A DNA stretch of 64,000 nt from Poriferisphaera corsica (GTDB taxonomy: Bacteria; Planctomycetota; Phycisphaerae; Phycisphaerales; Phycisphaeraceae). The first letter of the stretch is position 1, and every line of letters begins with the position of its first letter. The stretch is from assembly GCF_007747445.1 (NCBI RefSeq), contig NZ_CP036425.1, positions 2,898,175 to 2,962,174 of the forward strand, given 5' to 3'. Shown piece by piece: positions 55,779 to 62,758 of the stretch. The position numbers were made by a program, and so were the translations under genes. The notes beneath the pieces were generated by a model that did not search any database, was not told where the DNA came from, and saw only the letters and a program-made list of their open reading frames with translations.

Positions 55779-57104
55779 TTACCCGCGACGCACTCGAACA
55801 CTGTCAGCATGGCCATCCAACCCCTCTGCCTCAGCCAACATGGCAATATTCTTGATCGTCTGTTCACTCATCCCGTTCTTGTAACATACAGTCCCTGTAC
55901 GCTTTAGGAACGTGAACGAGCTGATCCCGCTTGAGAACCGCGCCGTCGTCCCAGTCGGCAACGTATGGCTTGGCCCAGCATAATAATCACCCGCAGCAAC
56001 TGGAGTTTGATCTCCAATAAAGATCTCACCCGCGTGACGAATTCGTGGTAACACACTGTCAGCATTAGAGATAGCTAAATTCAAGTGTTCGCACGCGATC
56101 TCATTCGCATACCCAATCGCTTGATCTAAATCTTTCACCAAAACTGCACAACTTTCTGTTTCCAGCGCCCGGTCAATTGCCTCAACACGTTTACGCTTAG
56201 ATAGTTGCGCCTTCACTTCCGCCACAATCTTGTCGATCACCTTCTGATCCCATGCAACCAAAAAGCACTTACCTGGGTTGTGTTCTGCCTGTGCGATCAG
56301 GTCAGCCGCGACACATGCCACTCGGGCCGTATCATCGGCAATTGTGACGATCTCGCTTGGGCCGTAAAACCCGTTGTCCGTGCCAGTTACGCCGTTAACC
56401 ATGGCTTTAGCGAGCTGAACATACATGTTCCCAGGGCCAACGATCATCTCGACCTTGTCGACGCTTTCAGTACCGTAAGCCAGCGCGGCAATCGCTTGAG
56501 CGCCGCCGATGCGGTAGACCTGTTTGATCCCCAGCATCCAACAAGTGCCTAATACCAATGGGCTTATGTCACCAGCTTCTTCATCACCGATACGTGTTGG
56601 GGGCGGGCTAACAACTGAAATATTTTCAACTGGCACCCCCGCAGCCATCGCCGGGACAGCCGTCATGATGAGCGTTGAAAACAAGACTGCCATGCCGCCA
56701 GGCACGTAGCAGCCGACACTGTCGACGGGCGTGAATCGCATACCAAGCTCAGCGCCATCAATTTCGATCGTATCTAAATCCTTGGGGCAACAGTGTTTTT
56801 GATACGCCATGACGTGATTGATCGAGGCTTGCAATGCGGCCTTAATCTCGCTGTCCATGGTGTTATAAGCCGCTTCGAGTTCGGATTCTGCAACTTTGAT
56901 ACGGGCTGCATCAAAGTTTGGATCCGTCCATTTCTGCATATATTTCACAACCCCTGTGTCCCCATGATGCTCAACGTCAGCCAAAACCTCGATGACTGCT
57001 TTTGCTGCGTCGCCGGAGAGGTTCGTGGTTCCTTTCAGTCGCTTGAGGACTGCGTCGTAACCTGCTTTGCCTTGGGCTGTGTTGACATCAAAAACTGGAA
57101 ACAT
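55779..57104 (-). CDS. hisD: Histidinol dehydrogenase
   Basis: It performs the last two oxidations of histidine synthesis, histidinol to histidine, with NAD and zinc. The 441-residue protein has DSVGCYVPGGMAVLFSTLIM (about 130-149), VYRIGGAQAIAALAYGTESV, VGPGNMYVQLAK and the signature-region IADDTARVACVAADLIAQAE with HNPG. CEHLNLAISNAD and the C-terminal GPSHTLPTGTTARFSSGIS follow. The length is normal. No other his genes are adjacent. A short upstream region carries the promoter at 57262-57290, and no His-rich leader peptide was found there. Confidence 0.96.
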   Translation of the reverse strand: MFPVFDVNTAQGKAGYDAVLKRLKGTTNLSGDAAKAVIEVLADVEHHGDTGVVKYMQKWTDPNFDAARIKVAESELEAAYNTMDSEIKAALQASINHVMAYQKHCCPKDLDTIEIDGAELGMRFTPVDSVGCYVPGGMAVLFSTLIMTAVPAMAAGVPVENISVVSPPPTRIGDEEAGDISPLVLGTCWMLGIKQVYRIGGAQAIAALAYGTESVDKVEMIVGPGNMYVQLAKAMVNGVTGTDNGFYGPSEIVTIADDTARVACVAADLIAQAEHNPGKCFLVAWDQKVIDKIVAEVKAQLSKRKRVEAIDRALETESCAVLVKDLDQAIGYANEIACEHLNLAISNADSVLPRIRHAGEIFIGDQTPVAAGDYYAGPSHTLPTGTTARFSSGISSFTFLKRTGTVCYKNGMSEQTIKNIAMLAEAEGLDGHADSVRVRRG

Positions 57105-57449
57105 CTTAATCAGCGCCTTTCGTAAAGTTCGCTAGCAAATGATTTTAGGGTGGTCCTGCCCGACAGTTCGATCGACTGGCCACACATTCATCGTTGGTGG
57201 TATGGGGTATTGATCGCCTCTGATTCTGTGCATAAAAGCGTCATTGAACCGTGAGGATACGTCTATATGATACACGCAGTTCAGGGCCAACACATCTAAG
57301 CCCAGATTATCATTGAATTTGCCATCCCCCCATCCCCCCCTACTTCACACTCCCAATCCCATTCCCCTGCCCCCATTTTCCCCATCCCAACTACTTTTAT
57401 TTATGCGAAGTAAAAACCCTCGTGTAAACGAACATACCGTAGTAATGGG
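57105..57449. other. Intergenic region between hisD and dprA
   Basis: No gene is seen apart from the hisD promoter. The part near dprA is C-rich. Short plus-strand frames here run antisense into dprA and are not family-like. Confidence 0.4.
57262..57290 (-). promoter_or_regulatory. Possible hisD promoter
   Basis: TTGGCC (57290-57285), a 17-base spacer and TATAGA (57267-57262) on the minus strand. Each hexamer matches consensus at four positions. RNA would start near 57255, giving a 150-base leader. Confidence 0.4.
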
Positions 57450-59117
57450 TTATCGACGTGTACCGCGTGAGCGTTTGAAGTACAGGCCATTACGGCGCGC
57501 GATTAAAGATTTAATTTCGAGAACGACGAGCTCTGATTTCAATGTGTGCGTGGGTAGATCAGTCAAACGTATCAGTTCATCAAAATTACGAGCATTCTCT
57601 TCGGTATCAAGCACACTCATGATGATCTCTGAGGGCGTGATGTTTGCATCCGATTGATCTAACTCATCATTAGTTGTTGTGTCGTCTTGATTTTTGATCG
57701 CGTTTTTATGTATCAGTAATTTTTGATTTACAGTATTGCCTGACGATTGCTCTTGATCTTCATGATTCGAATCTATCTTACGTCTATCTAATGATGAGGT
57801 AGTTTGACTGCCTATAGCCGAATGGTAGGGTGCTGCTGAAGGGTGTGTCAGCGAGGAGTTGGCGGGATGATCGCTGCGTTGGTTGGTGGGATGGGAATTG
57901 GGGCGATTGATAGTGGAACTATCCTGGGGTGTTGCTAGAGGTGAAGTTTGTGATGTCGTTGAAAATGTGTTTGACGATAAGGGGGAAGAAGGGGTAGTTG
58001 AGGTGGGAATGAGGGGTGAAATTGTAGACACGCTTGTGGGTGCTGATGGAGATGCTGTCTTTGATGGGTTTGAATCTGTTTCTGAAGCTATTCCGTCGGG
58101 ATTGATGTTTGAGTTCGTCGCGATGTTGATGTCGGTTATTTGCTGGGTTTGCTCTTCGATGGCGGTATATAGATGAGTCTGCTCAGCAACCGTATCAAGC
58201 ACGTCGGCGGGAGTGGTGATGAGTTGAGCGAGTCCGTCGCGGATGAGGGTGTTTGTGCCGGTGGAAACTCGGGAATCGACGCGGCCGGGGAGTGCGAGGA
58301 GATCACGCCCTTGAAGAATGGCGTGCGAGGCGGTGCGCATGGCGCCGGATTTAGTTGCGGCTTCAATGATGAGTGTCGCGAGGGATAGGCCGGAGATGAT
58401 GCGATTGCGAGCGGGGAAGAGTTCGGGGCGTGGGGCGGTGTTCATCGGAAGTTCTGAAATGACGGCGCCGCCGGCGGTTGAGGATGCATCTTGCTCTAAC
58501 TGGCAGATAGATTTGAAGAGTGGCCAATTCTGTTTGGGGTAGGCTTTGGCAAGCCCAGAGCCAAGGACAGCGATGGTGCGGCCGTGACGGTTGATGGTTG
58601 CGGTGTGTGCGGCGGTGTCGATGCCGAGAGCGCCGCCTGAGACGATGGTGAAATTGTGATCGGCGAGTTGTCCGGCAAAGCGTCCTGCCTGCTCTCGGCC
58701 ATAGATGGTGCATTTGCGGGAGCCGACGATGCCGAGCGCATTGGCGTCTTGAAGGTGGAGGTTGCCTTTCACCCAGAGGATGCGGGGCGCGTCGTCGATA
58801 CTGCGGAGGAGTTGGGGGTAATTGTCATCCCAGAGAGAAACGAGGTGAGCGTTATGTTTCTCGATAAGTTCGAGCTCTTGGGAAAGTAAGTCGGATTGAA
58901 GGACGTTGTCGATGGCGGTGCGGATGTTATTTGCACCTTTTGGTGTTAGGCCTTCGATTTGCTGTAGGTTGCTGTTGTCGAGAGAGATGACACGGCGTGG
59001 ATCTGGGGGTTGGTTAATGAGTTTCGCTTCACCAAGGATGAGTTTCTGAGCGGTGATCGGGCCGATACCTTTGGCGAGACGAAGGATGAGTTCGCAATGT
59101 GTTTTGCCCCAATTCAT
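57450..59117 (-). CDS. dprA: DNA processing protein DprA with long low-complexity linker
   Basis: DprA binds incoming single-stranded DNA during transformation and loads RecA. The 555-residue protein has an N-terminal helix-hairpin-like segment (LRLAKGIGPITAQKLI). The Rossmann core follows: YPQLLRSIDDAPRILWVKGN, ALGIVGSRKCTIYGREQAGR, IVSGGALGIDTAAHTATINR, TIAVLGSGLAKAYPKQN, RNRIISGLSLATLIIEAATK and SGAMRTASHAILQGRDLLAL. A C-terminal winged helix lies at about 490-550 (SVLDTEENARNFDELIRLTD). Between core and winged helix lie about 160 residues rich in S, T, N and P, which is highly unusual for DprA (typically 300-400 residues). The ATG at 59117 starts MNWGKTHCEL; the upstream frame is the translated palindrome repeat. 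Confidence 0.92.
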   Translation of the reverse strand: MNWGKTHCELILRLAKGIGPITAQKLILGEAKLINQPPDPRRVISLDNSNLQQIEGLTPKGANNIRTAIDNVLQSDLLSQELELIEKHNAHLVSLWDDNYPQLLRSIDDAPRILWVKGNLHLQDANALGIVGSRKCTIYGREQAGRFAGQLADHNFTIVSGGALGIDTAAHTATINRHGRTIAVLGSGLAKAYPKQNWPLFKSICQLEQDASSTAGGAVISELPMNTAPRPELFPARNRIISGLSLATLIIEAATKSGAMRTASHAILQGRDLLALPGRVDSRVSTGTNTLIRDGLAQLITTPADVLDTVAEQTHLYTAIEEQTQQITDINIATNSNINPDGIASETDSNPSKTASPSAPTSVSTISPLIPTSTTPSSPLSSNTFSTTSQTSPLATPQDSSTINRPNSHPTNQRSDHPANSSLTHPSAAPYHSAIGSQTTSSLDRRKIDSNHEDQEQSSGNTVNQKLLIHKNAIKNQDDTTTNDELDQSDANITPSEIIMSVLDTEENARNFDELIRLTDLPTHTLKSELVVLEIKSLIARRNGLYFKRSRGTRR

Positions 59118-59235
59118 AAGATTGATGGTAGCAGAAGGTGTTTGGGGTGTGAAGATTTTTGAGTATGAATTACGGAATGATGTGGAGATGCGACGGCGAG
59201 TGTGGCTCGCTGACGATTGTTTAACGGAATATGCA

Positions 59236-59300
59236 GATTTTGATTGCAGGCAATCGTCGGGCGGTTGTAGCACACCCCACGACCGGCGGTCGTGGGCTTG
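59236..59300 (-). repeat. Dispersed palindromic repeat, copy 4 (long form)
   Basis: CCCACGACCG (59276-59285), G, then the exact complement CGGTCGTGGG (59287-59296) and CTTG. On the left, a tail carries the small palindrome GATTGCAGGCAATC (59241-59254). The reverse complement aligns with 3112-3177 over about 65 bases. It lies between dprA and the RNA candidate. Confidence 0.8.
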
Positions 59301-59330
59301 ATAGAAAAGGTGGGGGGGGAGAAAGTGAAT

Positions 59331-59362
59331 AAAAATGGCTCGCCACGTAGGTGTGACGAGCC
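59331..59362 (-). terminator. Strong terminator of the RNA candidate
   Basis: On the minus strand, GGCTCGTCAC (59362-59353) pairs with GTGGCGAGCC (59346-59337), 10 pairs with one wobble, loop ACCTAC, followed by ATTTTTATT. It lies upstream of dprA, so it can act as an attenuator for that gene. Confidence 0.88.
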
Positions 59363-59498
59363 GTAGAGGTCGGTATTGTCGGGAGCTTGCCGTCACATCC
59401 CCGGCTGGTGCCGCGAGTGAACGTGGTGACTCCGTAATCAACCCTGGGTGCGTTCAATAAACGGGTGTGTACTGAACGTCAAAGAGGGGGGGGATTGA

Positions 59499-59540
59499 TT
59501 ACCGGGGATTGCTCCCGCTCATACATTGATAATCAGTCAC
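59499..59540 (-). CDS. 13-residue open frame behind a perfect extended Shine-Dalgarno
   Basis: The GTG at 59540 opens VTDYQCMSGSNPR and ends at TAA (59501-59499). AAAGGAGGTGATC (59555-59543) is complementary to the full anti-SD end of bacterial 16S rRNA (GATCACCTCCTTT), with GGAGG 7 bases before the GTG. Most genes in this window have weak or no SD, so this site stands out. It may encode a sensor-type leader peptide or serve as a ribosome-binding decoy. I know no family with this sequence. Confidence 0.45.
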   Translation of the reverse strand: MTDYQCMSGSNPR

Positions 59541-59784
59541 TAGATCACCTCCTTTGAAAAAGGGTTTGTCTGGCCGCCACAAGGTTGCCGATTCGCCACC
59601 GACTGGCTGATAAGTCGGCCCTTGCCGCCAAAATTTTATTGCACCGCAACGTCTTGCGGGCACACTAATCAATGGCTGCACAGCGGTTCAATAGACTATG
59701 CGAGCCAATGATCGGTCAGCCTGGATGGAGATTGCGTGGCATGGTTCGCACGCTTTGCAGATCACCACTTGGACTGACAATTTA

Positions 59785-59813
59785 ATTATGTGGCTGAAAA
59801 TTGTGAAAGTCAA
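59785..59813 (-). promoter_or_regulatory. Promoter of the RNA candidate
   Basis: TTGACT (59813-59808), a 17-base AT-rich spacer and CATAAT (59790-59785); both hexamers match consensus at five of six positions. The expected start is near 59778. Confidence 0.65.
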
Positions 59814-60023
59814 TGATTTTTAGCACATCGTTTGGTAGAAATCCAAATCGTTTTATCACTTGTATGACTATCTGCAATAAGGGGCAAAGCGGTCTTCGGC
59901 TTGCTGGACCAGCGACCTGTCAGGTTTCGGCTATTGAAGTGGTAGGTCATAAGTTGGATGTAAATTTGGATGAATCTGCGAGCTGGAAGCACATAGCTAT
60001 TTGAGAATGAGAAAAGAGGTCAT

Positions 60024-60054
60024 AAAAAAACGAGCAGCGGAAAGCTGCTCGTTT
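60024..60054 (-). terminator. Terminator of the conserved unknown gene
   Basis: AAACGAGCAGC (60028-60038) pairs with GCTGCTCGTTT (60044-60054) around GGAAA, followed by TTTTTTT on the minus strand. Confidence 0.93.
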
Positions 60055-60094
60055 GGGAAAATAATGTTTTTGTGAGGGGAGGAGAGGGGGAGGA

Positions 60095-60634
60095 TTATTT
60101 TGTGTTGGTGAGGAATTTGTATTTGCGTTTGAAGAGGTCGGTAAGGTGTTCCACTTCAGTGGAAGCGTTAGGCGACCATGAGGCCCAAGCAACTTCAACA
60201 GCACACTTGGCAACAGCGGTACGGATGCCTTCACGGATAAATTTGTTGAGGCGTTTGAGAGGGAGTGCTTCGATGAACTCTTCACGAAGCGGCACGCAGA
60301 TTCCAGGGGTTTCTGGATTGGGGATGAAGTAGGCGAGGACTTCGATGTCTTTGCCTTTGCTGTCGGTGAGGATGAACTGCTCGGTCCATTTCCAAGCGGA
60401 GCCGAACCAGATGATTTCGCGACGGATGTTTGGGAATTCGTCGAAGTTTACGAAGAGCTGTTCGAGAATACGCTTGCGACCGGCAGGGTCGTAAACGCTC
60501 ATGAGCATGTCGAAAGTTGGTTTGGTCCAACGATCTTCCCATGCGCCTTGTGTATTTGATTCGGTTGAACTCATGGATTGGATATCCTGTCGTGCTGGTT
60601 CGGAAGAAAAGCCCGGCTGTGGTAGTTGAGTCAT
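60095..60634 (-). CDS. Hypothetical protein of unknown family
   Basis: I do not recognise this gene. The 179-residue soluble protein is rich in aromatic residues. It has FDMLMSVYDPAGRKRILEQL, NIRREIIWFGSAWKWTEQFI, AYFIPNPETPGICVPLREEF and VAKCAVEVAWASWSPNASTE. It looks like a compact alpha/beta protein with a substrate- or nucleotide-independent fold, has no signal peptide or membrane helix, and ends in a basic tail. The ATG at 60634 has AGGGGG 6 bases upstream. An ATG at 60574 (MSSTESNTQGAW) is an alternative, and a TTG at 60676 is rejected. The strong terminator and full SD suggest real expression. Confidence 0.65.
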   Translation of the reverse strand: MTQLPQPGFSSEPARQDIQSMSSTESNTQGAWEDRWTKPTFDMLMSVYDPAGRKRILEQLFVNFDEFPNIRREIIWFGSAWKWTEQFILTDSKGKDIEVLAYFIPNPETPGICVPLREEFIEALPLKRLNKFIREGIRTAVAKCAVEVAWASWSPNASTEVEHLTDLFKRKYKFLTNTK

Positions 60635-60814
60635 GCGGTGCCCCCTGCCCGGCTGTCGGAAAATGATTTTACTCAACAGCTTGCGGTAGGAGGGGTATGA
60701 TGTTGTGCGATTACAGGGGCTGAGCTGCGGATTTGCAGGAAAGACACTATACGTGGATTAAAAAATCAAAGCAAACGGGAAGCTGGGGCGTGAATCCGAG
60801 CATAAAGTCATATT

Positions 60815-61687
60815 ATGAGAGAACTTAGAAATAATAATGCGGGGTATGGTGGGGGAAACGATGGGGGAAATGAACACGGAGGTCATCGAGGCCGTGAGCG
60901 TACGGGGCCGGTACGGGTGGTATTGATGAGCAAGCCACCGATGCCGGGAGCGGTGAAGACACGGCTAGCGAAGGATACTTCAGCGTTTTGTGCGGCACGG
61001 ATCCATCAAGCGATGCTCCAGACAATGATTACGCGATTATCGCATCTGGCAGCGGATATGGGGAAGGGGAAAATTGAGCTGGTGCTGGCACTGACAGATG
61101 TGGAGGGGATGGATGGTAAGATGCGAAAATGGGGGGATATGGTGACACAAACAGCGATCGGCACCAAAATTTTGACGATGGCGAGATGCGACAATCCGCG
61201 GGATGATGAGGTGATGTCGGTGACGTTGCCAGAGGATTGGGGATTAGTGGATCAGGGGACTGGAGAAAATTGGGATTTGGGCAAACGGCTGGAGCACGTT
61301 TGGGGGATGCGGCCTAAGCAGAGTGTGATGTTTTTGGGGACGGATTCGCCCGATGTGCCGGTGGATTATTTGTGGGAAGCGGTGAGGCGATTGAAGAATG
61401 GCCGGGAGGGTGTGATTGGGGAGGTCAGTGATGGGGGGTATTGGACGCTGGGGATGCCTTGGTTTGAGCCAGAATTGGTGAGAGGTGTCGACTGGGGCAC
61501 GGGGAGCGTGTACCATCAGACACTGGAGAACGCTGAGAACGTGAATGTGAGGCTGACAAGTTTGCCGAAGTGGCATGATGTCGACACGTTAGAAGATTTG
61601 AAGGCGATGAGAGATCGCATGAAATTCGAACGTGAGCCTGCGTTACAGCAATTAGTTAAGAAACTGGATGAACTAGCAGGGGTCTGA
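60815..61687 (+). CDS. DUF2064 / TIGR04282-type glycosyltransferase-like protein
   Basis: The 290-residue GT-A-fold protein belongs to the family annotated as arsenosugar-biosynthesis glycosyltransferase-like or DUF2064. VVLMSKPPMPGAVKTRLAKD (about 35-54) is the nucleotide-sugar loop. FLGTDSPDVPVDYLWEAV holds the DxD-like site, followed by GVIGEVSDGGYWTLGM and LPKWHDVDTLEDL. The Gly/Asn-rich N-terminal 30 residues are variable, and a start nearer MSKPPMPG cannot be excluded. The receiver-domain gene begins 6 bases after the stop, so the two are probably translationally coupled. The substrate is unknown. Confidence 0.85.
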   Translation: MRELRNNNAGYGGGNDGGNEHGGHRGRERTGPVRVVLMSKPPMPGAVKTRLAKDTSAFCAARIHQAMLQTMITRLSHLAADMGKGKIELVLALTDVEGMDGKMRKWGDMVTQTAIGTKILTMARCDNPRDDEVMSVTLPEDWGLVDQGTGENWDLGKRLEHVWGMRPKQSVMFLGTDSPDVPVDYLWEAVRRLKNGREGVIGEVSDGGYWTLGMPWFEPELVRGVDWGTGSVYHQTLENAENVNVRLTSLPKWHDVDTLEDLKAMRDRMKFEREPALQQLVKKLDELAGV

Positions 61688-61693
61688 TTGCTT

Positions 61694-62227
61694 ATGAATA
61701 ATGGTGCAGACACAAATAAGGTTGAGGCGCGACAGGACGAGGTTGATTTTGATTTGTCGCAGTCACGAATTCTGATTGTTGATGATAATGAGCAGAATGT
61801 GGAGTTATTGCAGGCGTATTTGGATGCGTTGCCGTGCGAGGTGGATGTGGCATATGACGGTGTGGAAGCGATTGAGTTTATTGAAGATGGGGAGAAAGCG
61901 CTGCCTGATCTGATCTTATTGGACATTATGATGCCAAAAATGTCGGGGTTTGAGGTGTGTCGAAAGTTGAAGGATGATCCGGCGACAAGAAGCATACCGA
62001 TTATGATGGTGACGGCGTTGAATGAACTTGGAGATATTGAACGGGGCGTGGAATCGGGGACGGATGACTTTGTGACCAAGCCAGTCAATAAGCTTGAGCT
62101 ATTAACTCGAGTTAAATCATTACTTCGCGTCAGGCATTTGAAACGGGAACTGGATCGGACTGAAGCGTATATCAAGAACCTGCAACGAGAAGCTGAAGAT
62201 GATCAGATGCAGGATGATGCTGAGTAA
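61694..62227 (+). CDS. Single-domain response regulator (PleD-like receiver)
   Basis: The 177-residue protein has about 20 variable residues and a CheY-like receiver. SRILIVDDNEQNVELLQAYL holds the acidic pocket. The phospho-acceptor Asp is in PDLILLDIMMPKMSGFEVCR, the conserved Thr in MMVTALNELG and the Lys in DFVTKPVNKLELLTRVKSLL. The C-terminal 35 residues form a coiled coil (HLKRELDRTEAYIKNLQREA) with an acidic end and no output domain. The DNEQNVELLQAYL stretch resembles PleD receivers. A TTG two codons earlier is the frame's first start; the ATG is preferred. No kinase is in the window. Confidence 0.88.
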   Translation: MNNGADTNKVEARQDEVDFDLSQSRILIVDDNEQNVELLQAYLDALPCEVDVAYDGVEAIEFIEDGEKALPDLILLDIMMPKMSGFEVCRKLKDDPATRSIPIMMVTALNELGDIERGVESGTDDFVTKPVNKLELLTRVKSLLRVRHLKRELDRTEAYIKNLQREAEDDQMQDDAE

Positions 62228-62255
62228 TTGCTATATACATATAGATAAAAGATTG

Positions 62256-62282
62256 AACGCTGGCTGAGAAGCTGGCGTTTTT
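62256..62282 (+). terminator. Terminator of the DUF2064-response regulator pair
   Basis: AACGCTGGCT (62256-62265) pairs with AGCTGGCGTT (62270-62279), with two G-T pairs, around GAGA, and TTT follows. Confidence 0.85.
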
Positions 62283-62758
62283 GCTATTTAAGAGGATGTG
62301 GATTGGTCCGACTAATCGATCGGAAAATGGGATTGAATGGGCGAGATTATGGGTTAGAGCCGATAAGTGGGCGGCGAAGGGTGTTAATTTGTGCGGATTG
62401 TGCGGATTGTGCGAGATGTATGAGGGTCAAAGGCGGAAACTCCGAGTTGGATTAAATCAAGAGGTAATACTTAGATGGAAGGGTGTCGATGTCATGCACG
62501 TCACGACAGATGTATGTCGTGGAAGATAGAGCTGAGCCGACCAATCTCGACTCTATTCAAAAGTTAGATCCAGCTGACTTGAATCCCTGCCGAGTCAGCA
62601 CTGCAAGAGTATGCAGTTTTGAAACGTCAGGGGTTTGGTCTCAAGAGGGTCCAGAACATTTCTAAAAACCGGCAACAGCAGCTTCGACAGCTCAAAAGTA
62701 ACTACAGATAACTGTCACGAAGCAAAAAGCCGGCGAAAGAGAATGGAGGACAGTTAGC
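62283..62758 (+). other. Long flagellin upstream region
   Basis: No gene is supported. A GCCGATAA (62359-62366), identical to the sigma-28 -10 consensus, is present, but no TAAA-type -35 stands at the right distance. A perfect hairpin, CACGACA (62502-62508) with TGTCGTG (62515-62521), and a GGATTGTGC direct repeat (about 62386-62408) lie between it and the flagellin start. Confidence 0.4.

Larger units (their letters stand above)
59325..59778 (-). ncRNA. Candidate structured RNA / dprA leader (about 450 nt, no long ORF)
   Basis: A promoter at 59785-59813 and a strong terminator at 59331-59362 bracket a minus-strand segment without a long reading frame. It contains a 13-codon frame with a fully complementary SD. 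Just after it, GTAATCAA-T-CCC can pair with GGGTTGATTAC about 45 bases later, enclosing a CGTTCA/TGAACG stem. Other hairpins are CCGACT/AGTCGG and GTCAC/GTGAC. I looked for RNase P (GAGGAAAGTCC), SRP RNA (GGAAGCAGCC) and a tmRNA-like T-arm with CCA end and found none. It may be a stand-alone RNA or an attenuated 5' leader of dprA, whose ATG is about 210 bases further on. Confidence 0.5.

Noticed and set aside
57105-57260. His-rich leader peptide before hisD
   Set aside because: The only short frame after the candidate promoter has a single His, and no terminator follows it.
59543-59555. Plus-strand GATCACCTCCTTT identical to the 3' tail of 16S rRNA
   Set aside because: The 16S helix-45 sequence that should precede it is absent, and no rRNA is nearby. 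It is better read as an SD on the minus strand.
59640-59700. tRNA-like GGTTCAATAG on the plus strand
   Set aside because: No matching acceptor, anticodon or D arms could be built around it.
59325-59778. RNase P RNA, tmRNA or SRP RNA at this locus
   Set aside because: The conserved core sequences of these RNAs were not found on either strand, so no known name was assigned.
62359-62366. Firm sigma-28 promoter call
   Set aside because: The -10 octamer is perfect, but no recognisable -35 lies 11-15 bases upstream, so it is reported only as suggestive.
62281-62529. 82-codon frame upstream of flagellin (with a CGLCGLC motif)
   Set aside because: No SD; the Cys pattern comes from a short direct repeat; no family resemblance.
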